DNA of 33,645 nt. Origin: Oscillospiraceae bacterium (lineage in GTDB: Bacteria; Bacillota; Clostridia; Oscillospirales; Oscillospiraceae). The notes beneath the pieces were generated by a model. That model saw only the letters and a list, made by a program, of their open reading frames with translations. It was not told the DNA's origin and searched no databases. A program made the translations under genes and the position numbers. Every line of letters begins with the position of its first letter. Position 1 is the stretch's first letter. The stretch spans positions 1-33,645 of the forward strand of contig JAETPK010000016.1 in assembly GCA_021771265.1 (NCBI GenBank), read 5' to 3'. This document shows positions 1 through 8,211 of the stretch, in pieces.

Positions 1-495
1 ATCCCGGGTCACCACAGACCCGGCCGCGATGACACTGCCGCTGCCGATGCGCACGCCGGGGCATACCACGGTGTTTCCGCCCAGCCAGACGCTGTCTCCG
101 ATGGTGATGGGGCGGCCGAACTCCAGACCGGTGTCCCGGACCTCCGGTACGGTGGGGTGACCGGCGGTGTACAGGCACACCCGGGGACCCAGCAGCACAT
201 GACTGCCGATGACGATGGGTGCCACATCCAGAAAGATGCAGTCATAATTGGCATAAAAAAAGTCGCCGATGGTGATCTGCGTGCCGTAGTCGCAGCGGAA
301 GGTGGGCTCGATACAGCACGCCTCCCCCACGGCGCCCAGCAGCTGGCGCAGAATATCCCGCCGCTCCTCCAACTGCCCGGGGAAGGTGTCGTTATAGCGG
401 CGGCACAGGGTCTGGGCCCGCAGGCGGGCGGCGGAAAGGTCCTCGTCCTCCGCCAGGTACAGGCGGCCGGACAGCATATTTTCAAGCTCGGTCAT
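1..495 (-). CDS. maa: Maltose/galactoside O-acetyltransferase, partial (3' end outside window)
   Basis: The 165 visible codons read in a frame with no stop and run off the left edge. The protein starts MTELENMLSGRLYLAEDEDL, the typical opening of the Maa/LacA sugar O-acetyltransferases, which move acetyl from acetyl-CoA to a hydroxyl of maltose, glucose or galactosides. It continues into left-handed beta-helix hexapeptide repeats (DYGTQITIGDFFYANYD, then VIGSHVLLGPRVCLYTAGH with the catalytic-type His, then ITIGDSVWLGGNTVVCPGVRIG). Members are about 185-200 residues, so some 20-35 residues are missing. ATG at 495 is chosen because AAGGAGGC lies at 501-508. It has its own promoter and seems monocistronic. 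The substrate cannot be told from sequence. Confidence 0.9.
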   Translation of the reverse strand, partial: MTELENMLSGRLYLAEDEDLSAARLRAQTLCRRYNDTFPGQLEERRDILRQLLGAVGEACCIEPTFRCDYGTQITIGDFFYANYDCIFLDVAPIVIGSHVLLGPRVCLYTAGHPTVPEVRDTGLEFGRPITIGDSVWLGGNTVVCPGVRIGSGSVIAAGSVVTRD

Positions 496-532
496 AAAAA
501 GCCTCCTTCGCGGGCGAAATGGCGTTTTATTT

Positions 533-562
533 AGTAAAGCAGGCAAAGAGGTGGTTTGTCAA
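533..562 (-). promoter_or_regulatory. Sigma-A promoter for the O-acetyltransferase gene
   Basis: On minus, TTGACA at 562-557 is followed after 18 bases by TTTACT at 538-533. Transcription would begin near 526, about 30 bases before the ATG at 495. The -35 is perfect and the -10 matches four of six. Confidence 0.5.
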
Positions 563-656
563 GGAAATTCCTTGCAATTTTCTGGGAATTTGATATAGTA
601 AGTATCGGCTTTCGCGAAACAGCCTGCTTGCGGGAAAATGACCGCCGGAGTGGGAG

Positions 657-694
657 AAAAACAGGAAGCAAAGTCCACGGACTTTGCTTCCTGT
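657..694 (-). terminator. Intrinsic terminator of the NSS symporter gene
   Basis: A perfect 16-base inverted repeat (661-676 with 679-694) begins about 40 bases after the symporter stop codon. On minus it is followed by TTTTC at 660-656, giving a hairpin with a short U tract. The rest of 496-735 holds only the neighbouring promoter and no gene. Confidence 0.75.
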
Positions 695-735
695 TGCGAA
701 AACAATGGCGATGATCGATTTTTCGCGGTATACTA

Positions 736-2292
736 TCAACGGGACCGCTCTTTCCGCTTGGGAGAGGTAAAGGCCGCGATCCAGGCTGCCGCCACAATGA
801 GAGCGCCGATGCCGTAGCCGATATAATAGACCGTCTGGCCCTGGGTCTCAGGATCTGTGGTGAAATAGTCACCGATCTGGCCGCCCAGGATGAAGGCCAT
901 GGCCAGGGGCACCACGAACATGAGGCAGAAGGTCAGGAACGTGTCCACCCATTTGGCGGAGTTGCCCTTGTGGATCTCCTCCAGAACGGTTTTGGCGCCG
1001 ATCTCCCAGCCCACCATGATGCTCATCAGCAGGGCGCCCAAAGGCATGGCAAGGCCTTCGGACAGGCAGTCCATGAAGTCCAGCCAGCAGTCGTTGAAGC
1101 TGCCCACTACGCCCAGGGTCTTCTGGAAGGGCACCCAAATGTTCAGAACGTTTTCGCCCAGGCCGTCCACGGCCACGATAGTGGCCTCCACCATAATGGC
1201 CAGGCACACCAGCAGCACCACCCGGGGCCGGTTGCCGGACTTGCCCTTGGCGGCGGCCCGGTCCAGGAAGAACGTGACCACCACCTCGATGAGGGAAATG
1301 GCAGAGGAAATGGCCGCCACCAGCACCAGCAGGTAGAAAATGACGCCGAACAGGGGCCCCACGGCACCCATGGACTGGAACACATCCTGCAAAGTGATGA
1401 ACAGCAGCTTGGGACCGCTAAGGGCGGCGCTGGGGCCGTAGGTGGCCACGGCGGCGGGAATGACGGCGAGACCCGCCATCAGCGCCACGATGGTATCCGC
1501 CACCACGATGACGGCAGAGTTTTTCACCAGGTTTTCCTTTTTGTCCAGATAGGAGCCGTACGTGATCATAACGCCCATGGCCAGGGACAGGGAGAAGAAC
1601 ATCTGGCCGCCGGCGGTGGCCATGACGGAGCCGATGCTGGGCGCTTCCTCAATGAAGCCGGCCTCCACGGCGTAGCCGGGGACGAACATGAATTTCAGCC
1701 CCTCCACGGCGCCCGGCAGCGTCAAGGAGCGGATAATGATGATGACCAGCATGACGAACAGGGCCGGCATGCCCACATTGTTGAATTTCTCGATGCCGCC
1801 GGAGATGCCGCCCCGGTTGATGAGGTAGCAGATGATCATGAACAGCAGTGTGAACATGACGCAGCCGAAGGGATTGGTCAGCATGGAGCCGAACAGGTCG
1901 GAGCCTGTTTTCACCTCCGCCCCGGCGAAGGCCAGGTTGCTGAGATTCAAAGACATGTACTCAATGCAGTAGCCGCCCAGAACGGAGTAAAAGCTCATGA
2001 TGACGAAGGGGGCGAACACCGCCAGCCAGCCCACCCACTTGAAGCGGCTGGACAGGATGTGGTATGTGCCGATGGTGCCCTTGCCGGTCCTGCGTCCCAT
2101 GGCCAGCTCCGCCATCATGATGCTGAAGCCCACGAAAACGGCCAGCAGCAGATAGGCCAACAAAAAGGTGAAGCCGCCGGACTTGCCCATTTTGTAGGGA
2201 AATCCCCAAATGTTGCCAAGTCCCACGGCGGAGCCGATGGCAGCCAGCAAAAAGCCGATGTTGCTGCCCCAGGAGCCTCTCTCATTACTCAT
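736..2292 (-). CDS. Sodium-dependent transporter of the NSS (SNF) family
   Basis: A 518-residue integral membrane protein, the same size as the LeuT family, expected to take up an amino acid or amine with Na+. The start MSNERGSWGSNIGFLLAAIG and the following SAVGLGNIWGFPY are the TM1 signature of the neurotransmitter:sodium symporters, and about 11-12 hydrophobic segments follow. In TM1 the family consensus is WRFPY; here it is WGFPY, so the extracellular-gate arginine (Arg30 of LeuT) is replaced by glycine. A candidate partner aspartate, in the FMDCLSEG segment, is still present. ATG at 2292 follows GAGAGGG on minus. It is a single-gene unit with promoter at 2376-2348 and terminator at 694-657. 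The substrate cannot be assigned. Confidence 0.93.
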   Translation of the reverse strand: MSNERGSWGSNIGFLLAAIGSAVGLGNIWGFPYKMGKSGGFTFLLAYLLLAVFVGFSIMMAELAMGRRTGKGTIGTYHILSSRFKWVGWLAVFAPFVIMSFYSVLGGYCIEYMSLNLSNLAFAGAEVKTGSDLFGSMLTNPFGCVMFTLLFMIICYLINRGGISGGIEKFNNVGMPALFVMLVIIIIRSLTLPGAVEGLKFMFVPGYAVEAGFIEEAPSIGSVMATAGGQMFFSLSLAMGVMITYGSYLDKKENLVKNSAVIVVADTIVALMAGLAVIPAAVATYGPSAALSGPKLLFITLQDVFQSMGAVGPLFGVIFYLLVLVAAISSAISLIEVVVTFFLDRAAAKGKSGNRPRVVLLVCLAIMVEATIVAVDGLGENVLNIWVPFQKTLGVVGSFNDCWLDFMDCLSEGLAMPLGALLMSIMVGWEIGAKTVLEEIHKGNSAKWVDTFLTFCLMFVVPLAMAFILGGQIGDYFTTDPETQGQTVYYIGYGIGALIVAAAWIAAFTSPKRKERSR

Positions 2293-2347
2293 AATATCCC
2301 TCTCTCACAGTAAAATTTTGAATACCCCCTATTCAAATCACTCATAT

Positions 2348-2376
2348 ACCATACGCTATTTTTCTGCTCCTGTCAA
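2348..2376 (-). promoter_or_regulatory. Sigma-A promoter for the NSS symporter
   Basis: On minus, TTGACA at 2376-2371 and TATGGT at 2353-2348 are separated by 17 bases, placing the RNA start about 45-50 bases before the ATG at 2292. It lies in the 153-base divergent gap with the plus-strand gene at 2446. I saw no equally good plus promoter there. Confidence 0.55.
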
Positions 2377-2445
2377 GGGAACAGATGGAAATTTGTCTGT
2401 TTGCAAAAGACATTTATTTCACGAAGAAGAACAAGGAAGGGAACT

Positions 2446-3849
2446 ATGTTACAGTTCAAATCAGTGACAAAACAGGACGGACCAAAGCTGCGGCGCTATT
2501 ACAAGGACTGCGATTACGGCCTTTGCGAGTATTCCGTGGGCACGAAGCTCATGTGGCGGAACACGCTCCACCCCTCCTGGACGGAGACGGCAGGCTGTCT
2601 GGTGGTGCGCAACAACATCGGCGGGCAGGTGGTGTTTGACTATCCAGTGCCCGGCCCGGAGGGCGACGAGGACCAGGCCCTGACGGAGATCGAGGCCTAT
2701 TGTCTGGAGCAGGGCATCTCCCCGGTGATCTCTGTGGTGCCGGAATGCAAAGCGGCCCGGCTGCTGTCCCGTTATCCGTATGTGCAAGTCAGCGATGTGC
2801 GGACCTGGCGGGATTATGTGTATTACCGGGAGGACCTGCAGTTCTTTTCCGGACGCCGGTATTCCGGCCAGCGCAACCACATCAACAAGTTCCGCTCCAA
2901 GTGGCCGGAGGCCGCTTTCCGCCCTCTGACAGCGGAGGACCGGGACACCATCGACGCCTTCTGGCGGGACTATGAGGCGGAGTTCCCCAAGGGAAACAAC
3001 GCCAAGGCCCGGGACGAGCTGGAGCTGGCTAAGAAGATGCTCCGGATGGTGGACAAGAACTGGTTTGTGGCCGGTGGCATGTTTGACGGGGACAAGCTCA
3101 TTGCTCTCTCCCTGGCGGAGCGGTGCGGCGGCACCCTCATCATCCACATTGAAAAGGCCTTGTATTCCTATACCGGTGTGTATCCCACCCTGGTGCAGGC
3201 CTTTGCCGACGCCTTCGGCGGCGACTGCCAGTGGCTGAACCGGGAGGACGACGCGGCGGACAAGGGCCTGCGGACTTCCAAGCTGCAATACGGTCCCGCC
3301 AAGCTGGCACCCAAGTACCGCTTTGAGCCTCAGAACGAGCTGCTGTCCCATGTCAACGCCATTCCGGAACTGAAGACGGAGCGGCTGACCCTCTCCGCCC
3401 TGACGGAGGCGGATATCCCCGCCTACAACGCCCTGGTGCTGGACGGGGACCGCAACCGCTGGTGGGGCTATGACGATGTGGCCGGTCTGGAAGGGCCTGT
3501 GGAGGAGCGGAGCTTTTTCGAGGTGGCCCGGCGGGACTTTGAAAACCGCCTGGCGGTGAACTTCGCCGTCCGGCTGGACGGAACGCTCATCGGTGAGGCG
3601 GTGCTGTACCGCTTTGACTGCCGGGGCGGTGCGGAGCTGGGCTGCCGCATCGACAGGGCCTACGCTGGGGAGGGCTACGGCACGGAGGCCTTTGCCGCCG
3701 TGGCAGACTGGGCGCTGTACAAGGTCCATCTTTCCAGAGTGGTGGCCAAGTGCTTCAAGGAGAACCAGGCGTCCTACAAAATGCTCTCTTCCTGCATGCG
3801 GAAAAACGGAGAGGACGAGACGTTCTTCTACTTTGAAAAATTGGTGTAA
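2446..3849 (+). CDS. DUF2156 (phosphatidylglycerol lysyltransferase C-terminal-like) and GNAT acetyltransferase fusion protein
   Basis: A soluble protein of 467 residues with two acyltransferase-fold parts. Residues 1 to about 290 resemble the DUF2156/LPG_synthase_C fold, the cytosolic aminoacyl-transfer half of MprF: note the run around GQRNHINKFRSKWP and the later ALSLAERCGGTLIIHIEKA. There is no membrane domain. From about residue 310 (LKTERLTLSALTEADIPAYN) a RimJ/RimL-type GNAT domain follows, with a central strand LGCRIDRAYAGEGYGTEAF that includes the acetyl-CoA loop, and FKENQASYKML near the end. The upstream in-frame ATG at 2401 has no ribosome binding site. ATG at 2446 has AAGGAAGG at 2433-2440, so I place the start there. 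It stands alone between two minus-strand units. The substrate is unknown; aminoacylation or acetylation of a small molecule or lipid is possible. Confidence 0.85.
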   Translation: MLQFKSVTKQDGPKLRRYYKDCDYGLCEYSVGTKLMWRNTLHPSWTETAGCLVVRNNIGGQVVFDYPVPGPEGDEDQALTEIEAYCLEQGISPVISVVPECKAARLLSRYPYVQVSDVRTWRDYVYYREDLQFFSGRRYSGQRNHINKFRSKWPEAAFRPLTAEDRDTIDAFWRDYEAEFPKGNNAKARDELELAKKMLRMVDKNWFVAGGMFDGDKLIALSLAERCGGTLIIHIEKALYSYTGVYPTLVQAFADAFGGDCQWLNREDDAADKGLRTSKLQYGPAKLAPKYRFEPQNELLSHVNAIPELKTERLTLSALTEADIPAYNALVLDGDRNRWWGYDDVAGLEGPVEERSFFEVARRDFENRLAVNFAVRLDGTLIGEAVLYRFDCRGGAELGCRIDRAYAGEGYGTEAFAAVADWALYKVHLSRVVAKCFKENQASYKMLSSCMRKNGEDETFFYFEKLV

Positions 3850-3910
3850 AATATTATATTTATCATAGGAAACGGTCTGCAAGCACGGATTCATCACCTT
3901 TGAAGGCCGC

Positions 3911-3948
3911 AAGCAGCGCCCCCGGACACGGGCCCGGGGGCGCTGCTT
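3911..3948. terminator. GC-rich hairpin between convergent genes, probable terminator
   Basis: A 15-base perfect stem (3911-3925 with 3934-3948, loop 8) lies just past the stop of the ABC gene on minus and about 60 bases past the DUF2156-GNAT stop on plus. Neither side has a good U tract, so termination is likely but not certain. Confidence 0.5.
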
Positions 3949-3951
3949 CGT

Positions 3952-5841
3952 TCAGTCCAGTTCCATCTGGCCTGTATAAAGTTGATAATACCTTCCCCGC
4001 TGGGCAATGAGGTCCTCATGGTCGCCCCGCTCGATGATCTCTCCCTGCTCCAGGACCATGATGGCCTTGGCATTGCGGACAGTGGAGAGCCGGTGGGCGA
4101 TCACGAACACCGTGCGTCCCACCATAAGCCGGTCCATGCCCTTTTCGATGATCCTCTCCGTGCGGGTATCGATGGAGCTGGTGGCCTCGTCCAGAATGAG
4201 CACCGGCGGATTGGCACAGGCTGCCCGGGCAATATTCAAAAGCTGCCGCTCGCCCTGGCTGAGGTTGCCGCCGTCGCCGGAGAGCACCGTCTGGTAGCCG
4301 TGGGGCAGATGGCGGATGAACGCATCAGCCCCCGCCAGCCGGGCCGCCGCCTCCACTTCCTCGTCCGTGGCCTCCAGCCGACCGTAGCGGATGTTGTCCG
4401 CCACGGTGCCGGTGAACAGGTGGGTATCCTGCAGTACCACGCCCAGGGAGCGGCGCAGGGAATCCTTTTCAATATCCCGCACGTCGATGCCATCATAGGT
4501 GATGGTGCCGGACTGGATCTCGTAAAAACGGTTGATGAGGTTGGTGATGGTGGTTTTGCCGGCGCCGGTGGAGCCCACGAAGGCGATCTTCTGGCCGGGC
4601 TTCGCAAAGAGGGAGATGTCGTGGAGCACGGTCTTGCGCGGGTCATAGCCGAACACCACATGGTCGAAGCGCACGTCTCCCCGAACAGGCACCAGCTGCC
4701 CGCCGGGCTTTTTCCAGGCCCAGGCGCCGGTGTCAAAGTCCGCCTCTTTCAGCTGGCCGGAGCGGTCCTCCGTGACCCGCACCAGCGTCACCTTCCCCTC
4801 GTTGGGTTCCGGTTCCTCCTCCATGACCTCAAAAATGCGCTCGGCGCCGGCCACGGCGGAGAGAATGGTATTCACCTGCTGGGAGATCTGGGTGATCGGC
4901 TGGCTGACCTGCCGGGTATACTGCAAAAACGCCGCCAGACCGCCCAGATCACCACTGCGGATAGCCAGCAGGCCGCCCACGCAGCAGGTGATGGCATAGT
5001 TGATATGGCTGAGGTTGCCCATGGCGGGCATCATCATGCCGCTGTAGCTCTGGGCCAGGGTGCCGGCCTTGCGGTAGGCCTCGTTTCGCTGGCGGAAGCC
5101 CGCCTTGGCGGCTTCCTCATGATTGAAGACCTTGATGACCTTCTGCCCCTCGATCATCTCCTCGATATAGCCATTCACCTCGCCGATGGCCTTTTGCTGG
5201 GCGGCAAAGTAGCGACGGCTGCGGCTGCCCACCGTCTTCACCACCAGCAGCATGACCGCCAGCATCAAAAAGGTGATGGCTGACAGGAGGGGATTCAGCA
5301 CGATCATCATGGAAATAACGCCCAGGAACGTCAAGGAGCAGGAGATGAGGCTTGCAAAGCTGTTGTTCAAGGCTTCGGATACCGTGTCAATGTCATTGGT
5401 ATAGCGGCTCATCAGTTCGCCGTGGGTATGGGTGTCGAAATACCGCAGCGGCAGCCGCTGCATCTTGTCGAACAGGTCCTCCCGGAGCTTGGCCACGGTG
5501 TTTTGGGACACATGGACCATGATGCGGGCATAGCTATAGGAGCAGGCGGCACCGGTCACATAGACCGCCGCCATGACGCACAGCATTTTGGCAAGGCCCG
5601 GGAAATCACCGGGAAGGATATAATTGTTGATGAGGGGTTTAAGCAGGTAAGAACCGCCCACGCTGCAGGCCGCGCTGATGACGATCAACCCCGCCACCAG
5701 GATCAGCAGCGCCTTATATCGTCCCAGATAACGCATCAGCTTGCGCAGGGTGCCCCGCAGGTCCTTGGGCTTTTGGAAGCCTCCCCGGGGACCGCGGCCG
5801 GGGCCGTGCATGCCGGAACGAACGGTTTTATTCTCAGCCAC
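3952..5841 (-). CDS. ABC exporter half-transporter (permease-ATPase), subunit with consensus ATPase residues
   Basis: A 629-residue type-1 ABC exporter half. A charged, Gly-rich N-terminal tail (about 35 residues) precedes six membrane helices (to about 330), then a nucleotide-binding domain. The latter has Walker A GSTGAGKTT (about residue 425), an LSQGE signature, Walker B VLILDEATS with the catalytic Glu, and IAHR with the switch His. The signature departs from the LSGGQ consensus. A linker insert of about 40 residues before the ATPase domain (around TEDRSGQLKEADFD) is longer than usual. The start is GTG at 5841, overlapping the upstream ABC gene by 8 bases, with AAGGAG ahead of it. Third gene of the MarR-ABC-ABC operon, so it almost surely forms a heterodimer with its neighbour. 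Drug or lipid export is inferred. Confidence 0.93.
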   Translation of the reverse strand: MAENKTVRSGMHGPGRGPRGGFQKPKDLRGTLRKLMRYLGRYKALLILVAGLIVISAACSVGGSYLLKPLINNYILPGDFPGLAKMLCVMAAVYVTGAACSYSYARIMVHVSQNTVAKLREDLFDKMQRLPLRYFDTHTHGELMSRYTNDIDTVSEALNNSFASLISCSLTFLGVISMMIVLNPLLSAITFLMLAVMLLVVKTVGSRSRRYFAAQQKAIGEVNGYIEEMIEGQKVIKVFNHEEAAKAGFRQRNEAYRKAGTLAQSYSGMMMPAMGNLSHINYAITCCVGGLLAIRSGDLGGLAAFLQYTRQVSQPITQISQQVNTILSAVAGAERIFEVMEEEPEPNEGKVTLVRVTEDRSGQLKEADFDTGAWAWKKPGGQLVPVRGDVRFDHVVFGYDPRKTVLHDISLFAKPGQKIAFVGSTGAGKTTITNLINRFYEIQSGTITYDGIDVRDIEKDSLRRSLGVVLQDTHLFTGTVADNIRYGRLEATDEEVEAAARLAGADAFIRHLPHGYQTVLSGDGGNLSQGERQLLNIARAACANPPVLILDEATSSIDTRTERIIEKGMDRLMVGRTVFVIAHRLSTVRNAKAIMVLEQGEIIERGDHEDLIAQRGRYYQLYTGQMELD

Positions 5842-7570
5842 CGATGCTCACTCCTTCCTGCTGGGACTCATACACTTCCCGATAAATATCACAGCTGTCC
5901 ATCAGCTGCCGGTGGTTGCCCTGGGCCACCACCCGGCCGCCGTCCATCACCAGGATCAGATCCGCGTCACAGACAGACGTTACCCGCTGGGCGATAATGA
6001 TTTTGGTGGTATCCTTCAGCTCATTGGCGAAAGCCGCGCGGATCTTTGCGTCTGTGGCGGTGTCCACGGCGCTGGTGGAATCGTCCAGAATGAGCACCTT
6101 GGGCTGCTTCAAAATAGCCCGGGCAATACACAGCCTCTGCTTTTGCCCGCCGGAGACGTTGACGCCTCCCTGCCCCAGGTCGGTATCCAAGCCATCTGGC
6201 ATCCGCTCCAGGAACTCATCGGCGCAGGCAGCCCGGCAGGCGGCCCAGAGCTGCTCCTCCGTGGCGTCGGCGTCGCCCCACAGGAGATTTTCCCGAATGG
6301 TCCCGGAAAACAAGGTGTTCTTTTGCAGCACCACGGAGACCTCCTCCCGCAGATGCTCCAGGCAGTAATCCTTCACTGGACGGCCGCCCACGGACACGAT
6401 GCCCTCGTCCGCCTCATACAGGCGGGGGATCAGGGACACCAGAGTGGTCTTGGCGCTGCCGGTGCCGCCCAAGATGCCTACCGTCTGGCCGGAGGCAATG
6501 TGGATGTCCACATCCCGCAGGATCCACTCCGGGCTCTCCGCGCTGTATTTGAAGGAAACATGATCGAAGTCAATGCTGCCGTCGGCCACCTGGGCCTCCC
6601 GGTCGGCAGACCCATCGGTAATGGCGGGGACCTCGTTCAGCACCTCCACGATACGCTTTGCGCAGGCCACGGAGCGGCTCATCATCATGAACATCATGGA
6701 GACCATCATCAGCGACATCATGATCTGGGTGATATAGGTGAAATACGTCATGAGCTTGCCGGTCTCCAGCGTGCCGGCGTAGACCATTTTGCCGCCGAAC
6801 CACATGACGGCGATGATGGTGCCGTAGACGATGAGCATCATGATGGGCATGTTGATGACCACCATGCCGTAGGCTTTTTGAGAAGTCTCCTTCAATCCGT
6901 GATTGCGTTTTGCGAATTTCTCCCGTTCGTGGTCCTCCCGGACAAAGGATTTTACCACCCGAATGTCCGTCAGATTCTCCTGGACCACCAGGTTCAGCGC
7001 GTCTGTCCGCTCCTGAAGGGAGCGGAACAGGGGGCTGGCCTTGGAGAGGATCAGGGCCACCGCTGCCGCCAGCAGCGGCAATGCCACCAGGAACACGTTG
7101 CTCAGCTGGATGCTGATGCGGATGGACAAGATCAGGGCGGAGACCAGCATCACCGGTGCCCGCACCAAAAGGCGCATGCCCATCATCAGCGTCATCTGCA
7201 TACTGTTGACATCGTTGGTCAGGCGGGTCACCAAAGACGCCGTGGAAAATTTCTCAATGTTGGAAAACGCGAATTCCTGGATATGGTCATACTCCGCGGT
7301 GCGGAGGTTTGCGCCGAAGCCCTGCCCCGCTATGGCGGAAAAGGAAGCGGCCCCAAGGCCGAAGGCCAGGGAGATGATGGCCATGAAGACCATAAGCGCC
7401 CCCTTCCTCAGAATATAGGACTGGTCGCCGGAGGCGATGCCCACATCCACGATATCGCTCATGACCAGCGGGATCAGCAGCTCGAAAACCGCTTCGGCGG
7501 CACTGCATACGACGCCTGCCAATATCCACATCCGGTACTGCCTTGCGTAAGGCCACAGTTTTTTCAGCAT
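5834..7570 (-). CDS. ABC exporter half-transporter, subunit with degenerate ATPase residues
   Basis: A 578-residue type-1 ABC exporter half with six membrane helices and an ATPase domain. Walker A is GGTGSAKTT and the signature is NVSGGQKQR (canonical). Walker B reads VLILDDSTS, with Asp in place of the catalytic Glu, and the switch-loop His is Gln (IIAQRVTS). This pairs with the partner's altered signature: the family knowledge from TM287/288, BmrCD and LmrCD is that one composite ATP site is weak and one is competent. ATG at 7570 overlaps the marR stop as ATGCTGA, and GGAGG lies just ahead, so translation is probably coupled. It is the second gene of the operon. The exported substrate is unknown; multidrug export is inferred. 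Confidence 0.93.
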   Translation of the reverse strand: MLKKLWPYARQYRMWILAGVVCSAAEAVFELLIPLVMSDIVDVGIASGDQSYILRKGALMVFMAIISLAFGLGAASFSAIAGQGFGANLRTAEYDHIQEFAFSNIEKFSTASLVTRLTNDVNSMQMTLMMGMRLLVRAPVMLVSALILSIRISIQLSNVFLVALPLLAAAVALILSKASPLFRSLQERTDALNLVVQENLTDIRVVKSFVREDHEREKFAKRNHGLKETSQKAYGMVVINMPIMMLIVYGTIIAVMWFGGKMVYAGTLETGKLMTYFTYITQIMMSLMMVSMMFMMMSRSVACAKRIVEVLNEVPAITDGSADREAQVADGSIDFDHVSFKYSAESPEWILRDVDIHIASGQTVGILGGTGSAKTTLVSLIPRLYEADEGIVSVGGRPVKDYCLEHLREEVSVVLQKNTLFSGTIRENLLWGDADATEEQLWAACRAACADEFLERMPDGLDTDLGQGGVNVSGGQKQRLCIARAILKQPKVLILDDSTSAVDTATDAKIRAAFANELKDTTKIIIAQRVTSVCDADLILVMDGGRVVAQGNHRQLMDSCDIYREVYESQQEGVSIGG

Positions 7571-8004
7571 ACCATTTGGTCCTCCTCAAGATTTTGCGTG
7601 ATCCGGTCCAGCAGAGTTCGGAAAGTCTCCAACTCCTCCTCGGTCAGGCCCCGGCTGATGACAGACTCCACCACCTGAAAGCTTTGGCAGGACTGCTCCT
7701 GACGGGCGATCCCCTTTTCCGTGATGGTGATGAGCCGGCGGCGGGCGTCGCTGCCGCTGACCGTCCGCTCCACCAGCCCCTTATCCACCATGCGGTCCAA
7801 AATGCCGTTGGCGGTGGAGGGCTTTACCCGCAGATGCGCCGTCACGTCACATTGAGGTGCCTGCCTGCCATGGTGGCAGAGATACATCAGCACATGATTC
7901 TGGGCCGGCGTGATCTCATATTGAGACATGCGGGCATCCATGCTGGCCCGGGCCAGATGGGCCGCCCGGCCCAGCGCCGGTCCCAGCGCGTCACCGCAAA
8001 CCAT
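7564..8004 (-). CDS. MarR-family transcriptional regulator
   Basis: A 146-residue winged-helix regulator. The core motifs are visible: ITPAQNHVLMYLCHHG leading into the helix-turn-helix, then RVKPSTANGILDRMVDKGLVER (recognition helix), then the wing GSDARRRLITITEKG with the family's DxRxxxxxLT pattern. Long N- and C-terminal helices would form the dimer. It heads an operon with the two ABC exporter halves, the usual arrangement in which the ligand of the regulator is a cargo of the pump. ATG at 8004 has AAGGAGGT at 8020-8013. The promoter region carries two inverted repeats, consistent with autorepression. Confidence 0.93.
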   Translation of the reverse strand: MVCGDALGPALGRAAHLARASMDARMSQYEITPAQNHVLMYLCHHGRQAPQCDVTAHLRVKPSTANGILDRMVDKGLVERTVSGSDARRRLITITEKGIARQEQSCQSFQVVESVISRGLTEEELETFRTLLDRITQNLEEDQMVC

Positions 8005-8024
8005 ACGCGCTTACCTCCTTTTTG

Positions 8025-8082
8025 TTTTAGGGTACTAAAAGTTAGCATGCTAAATATTAACACGTTCCACCCATCCTGTCAA
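8025..8082 (-). promoter_or_regulatory. Promoter and putative twin operator of the marR-ABC-ABC operon
   Basis: On minus, TTGACA (8082-8077), a 17-base spacer and TAATAT (8059-8054) form a near-consensus sigma-A promoter. Directly downstream of the -10 is the perfect palindrome TTAGCATGCTAA (8042-8053), followed by TTTTAG-N4-CTAAAA (8025-8040). Their centres are about 15 bases apart. Repressor binding at either would block RNA polymerase. The assignment to the MarR product is inferred from position. Confidence 0.7.
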
Positions 8083-8176
8083 TGTGCAGATCGGTGATAT
8101 TTTTTGAATGATTTGTGAACAAAATTGCGAATTTCCCCGGGATTGTAAATAAATTGTGAAGTTTGGCTTCTCACTG

Positions 8177-8205
8177 TTGACTTTCGCTTTTTCTGCTTGT
8201 ATGAT
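8177..8205 (+). promoter_or_regulatory. Orphan sigma-A promoter on the plus strand
   Basis: TTGACT (8177-8182), 17 bases, TATGAT (8200-8205). No plus-strand gene follows; the next feature is the hairpin at 8265-8308. See the candidate small RNA. Confidence 0.45.
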
Positions 8206-8211
8206 GAATGC

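Noticed and set aside
970-2313. Long plus-strand frame over the NSS symporter
   Set aside because: His/Gln-rich shadow of a clear membrane protein; no start signal.
4007-7678. Long plus-strand frames over the two ABC genes
   Set aside because: Shadows of well-supported genes on minus.
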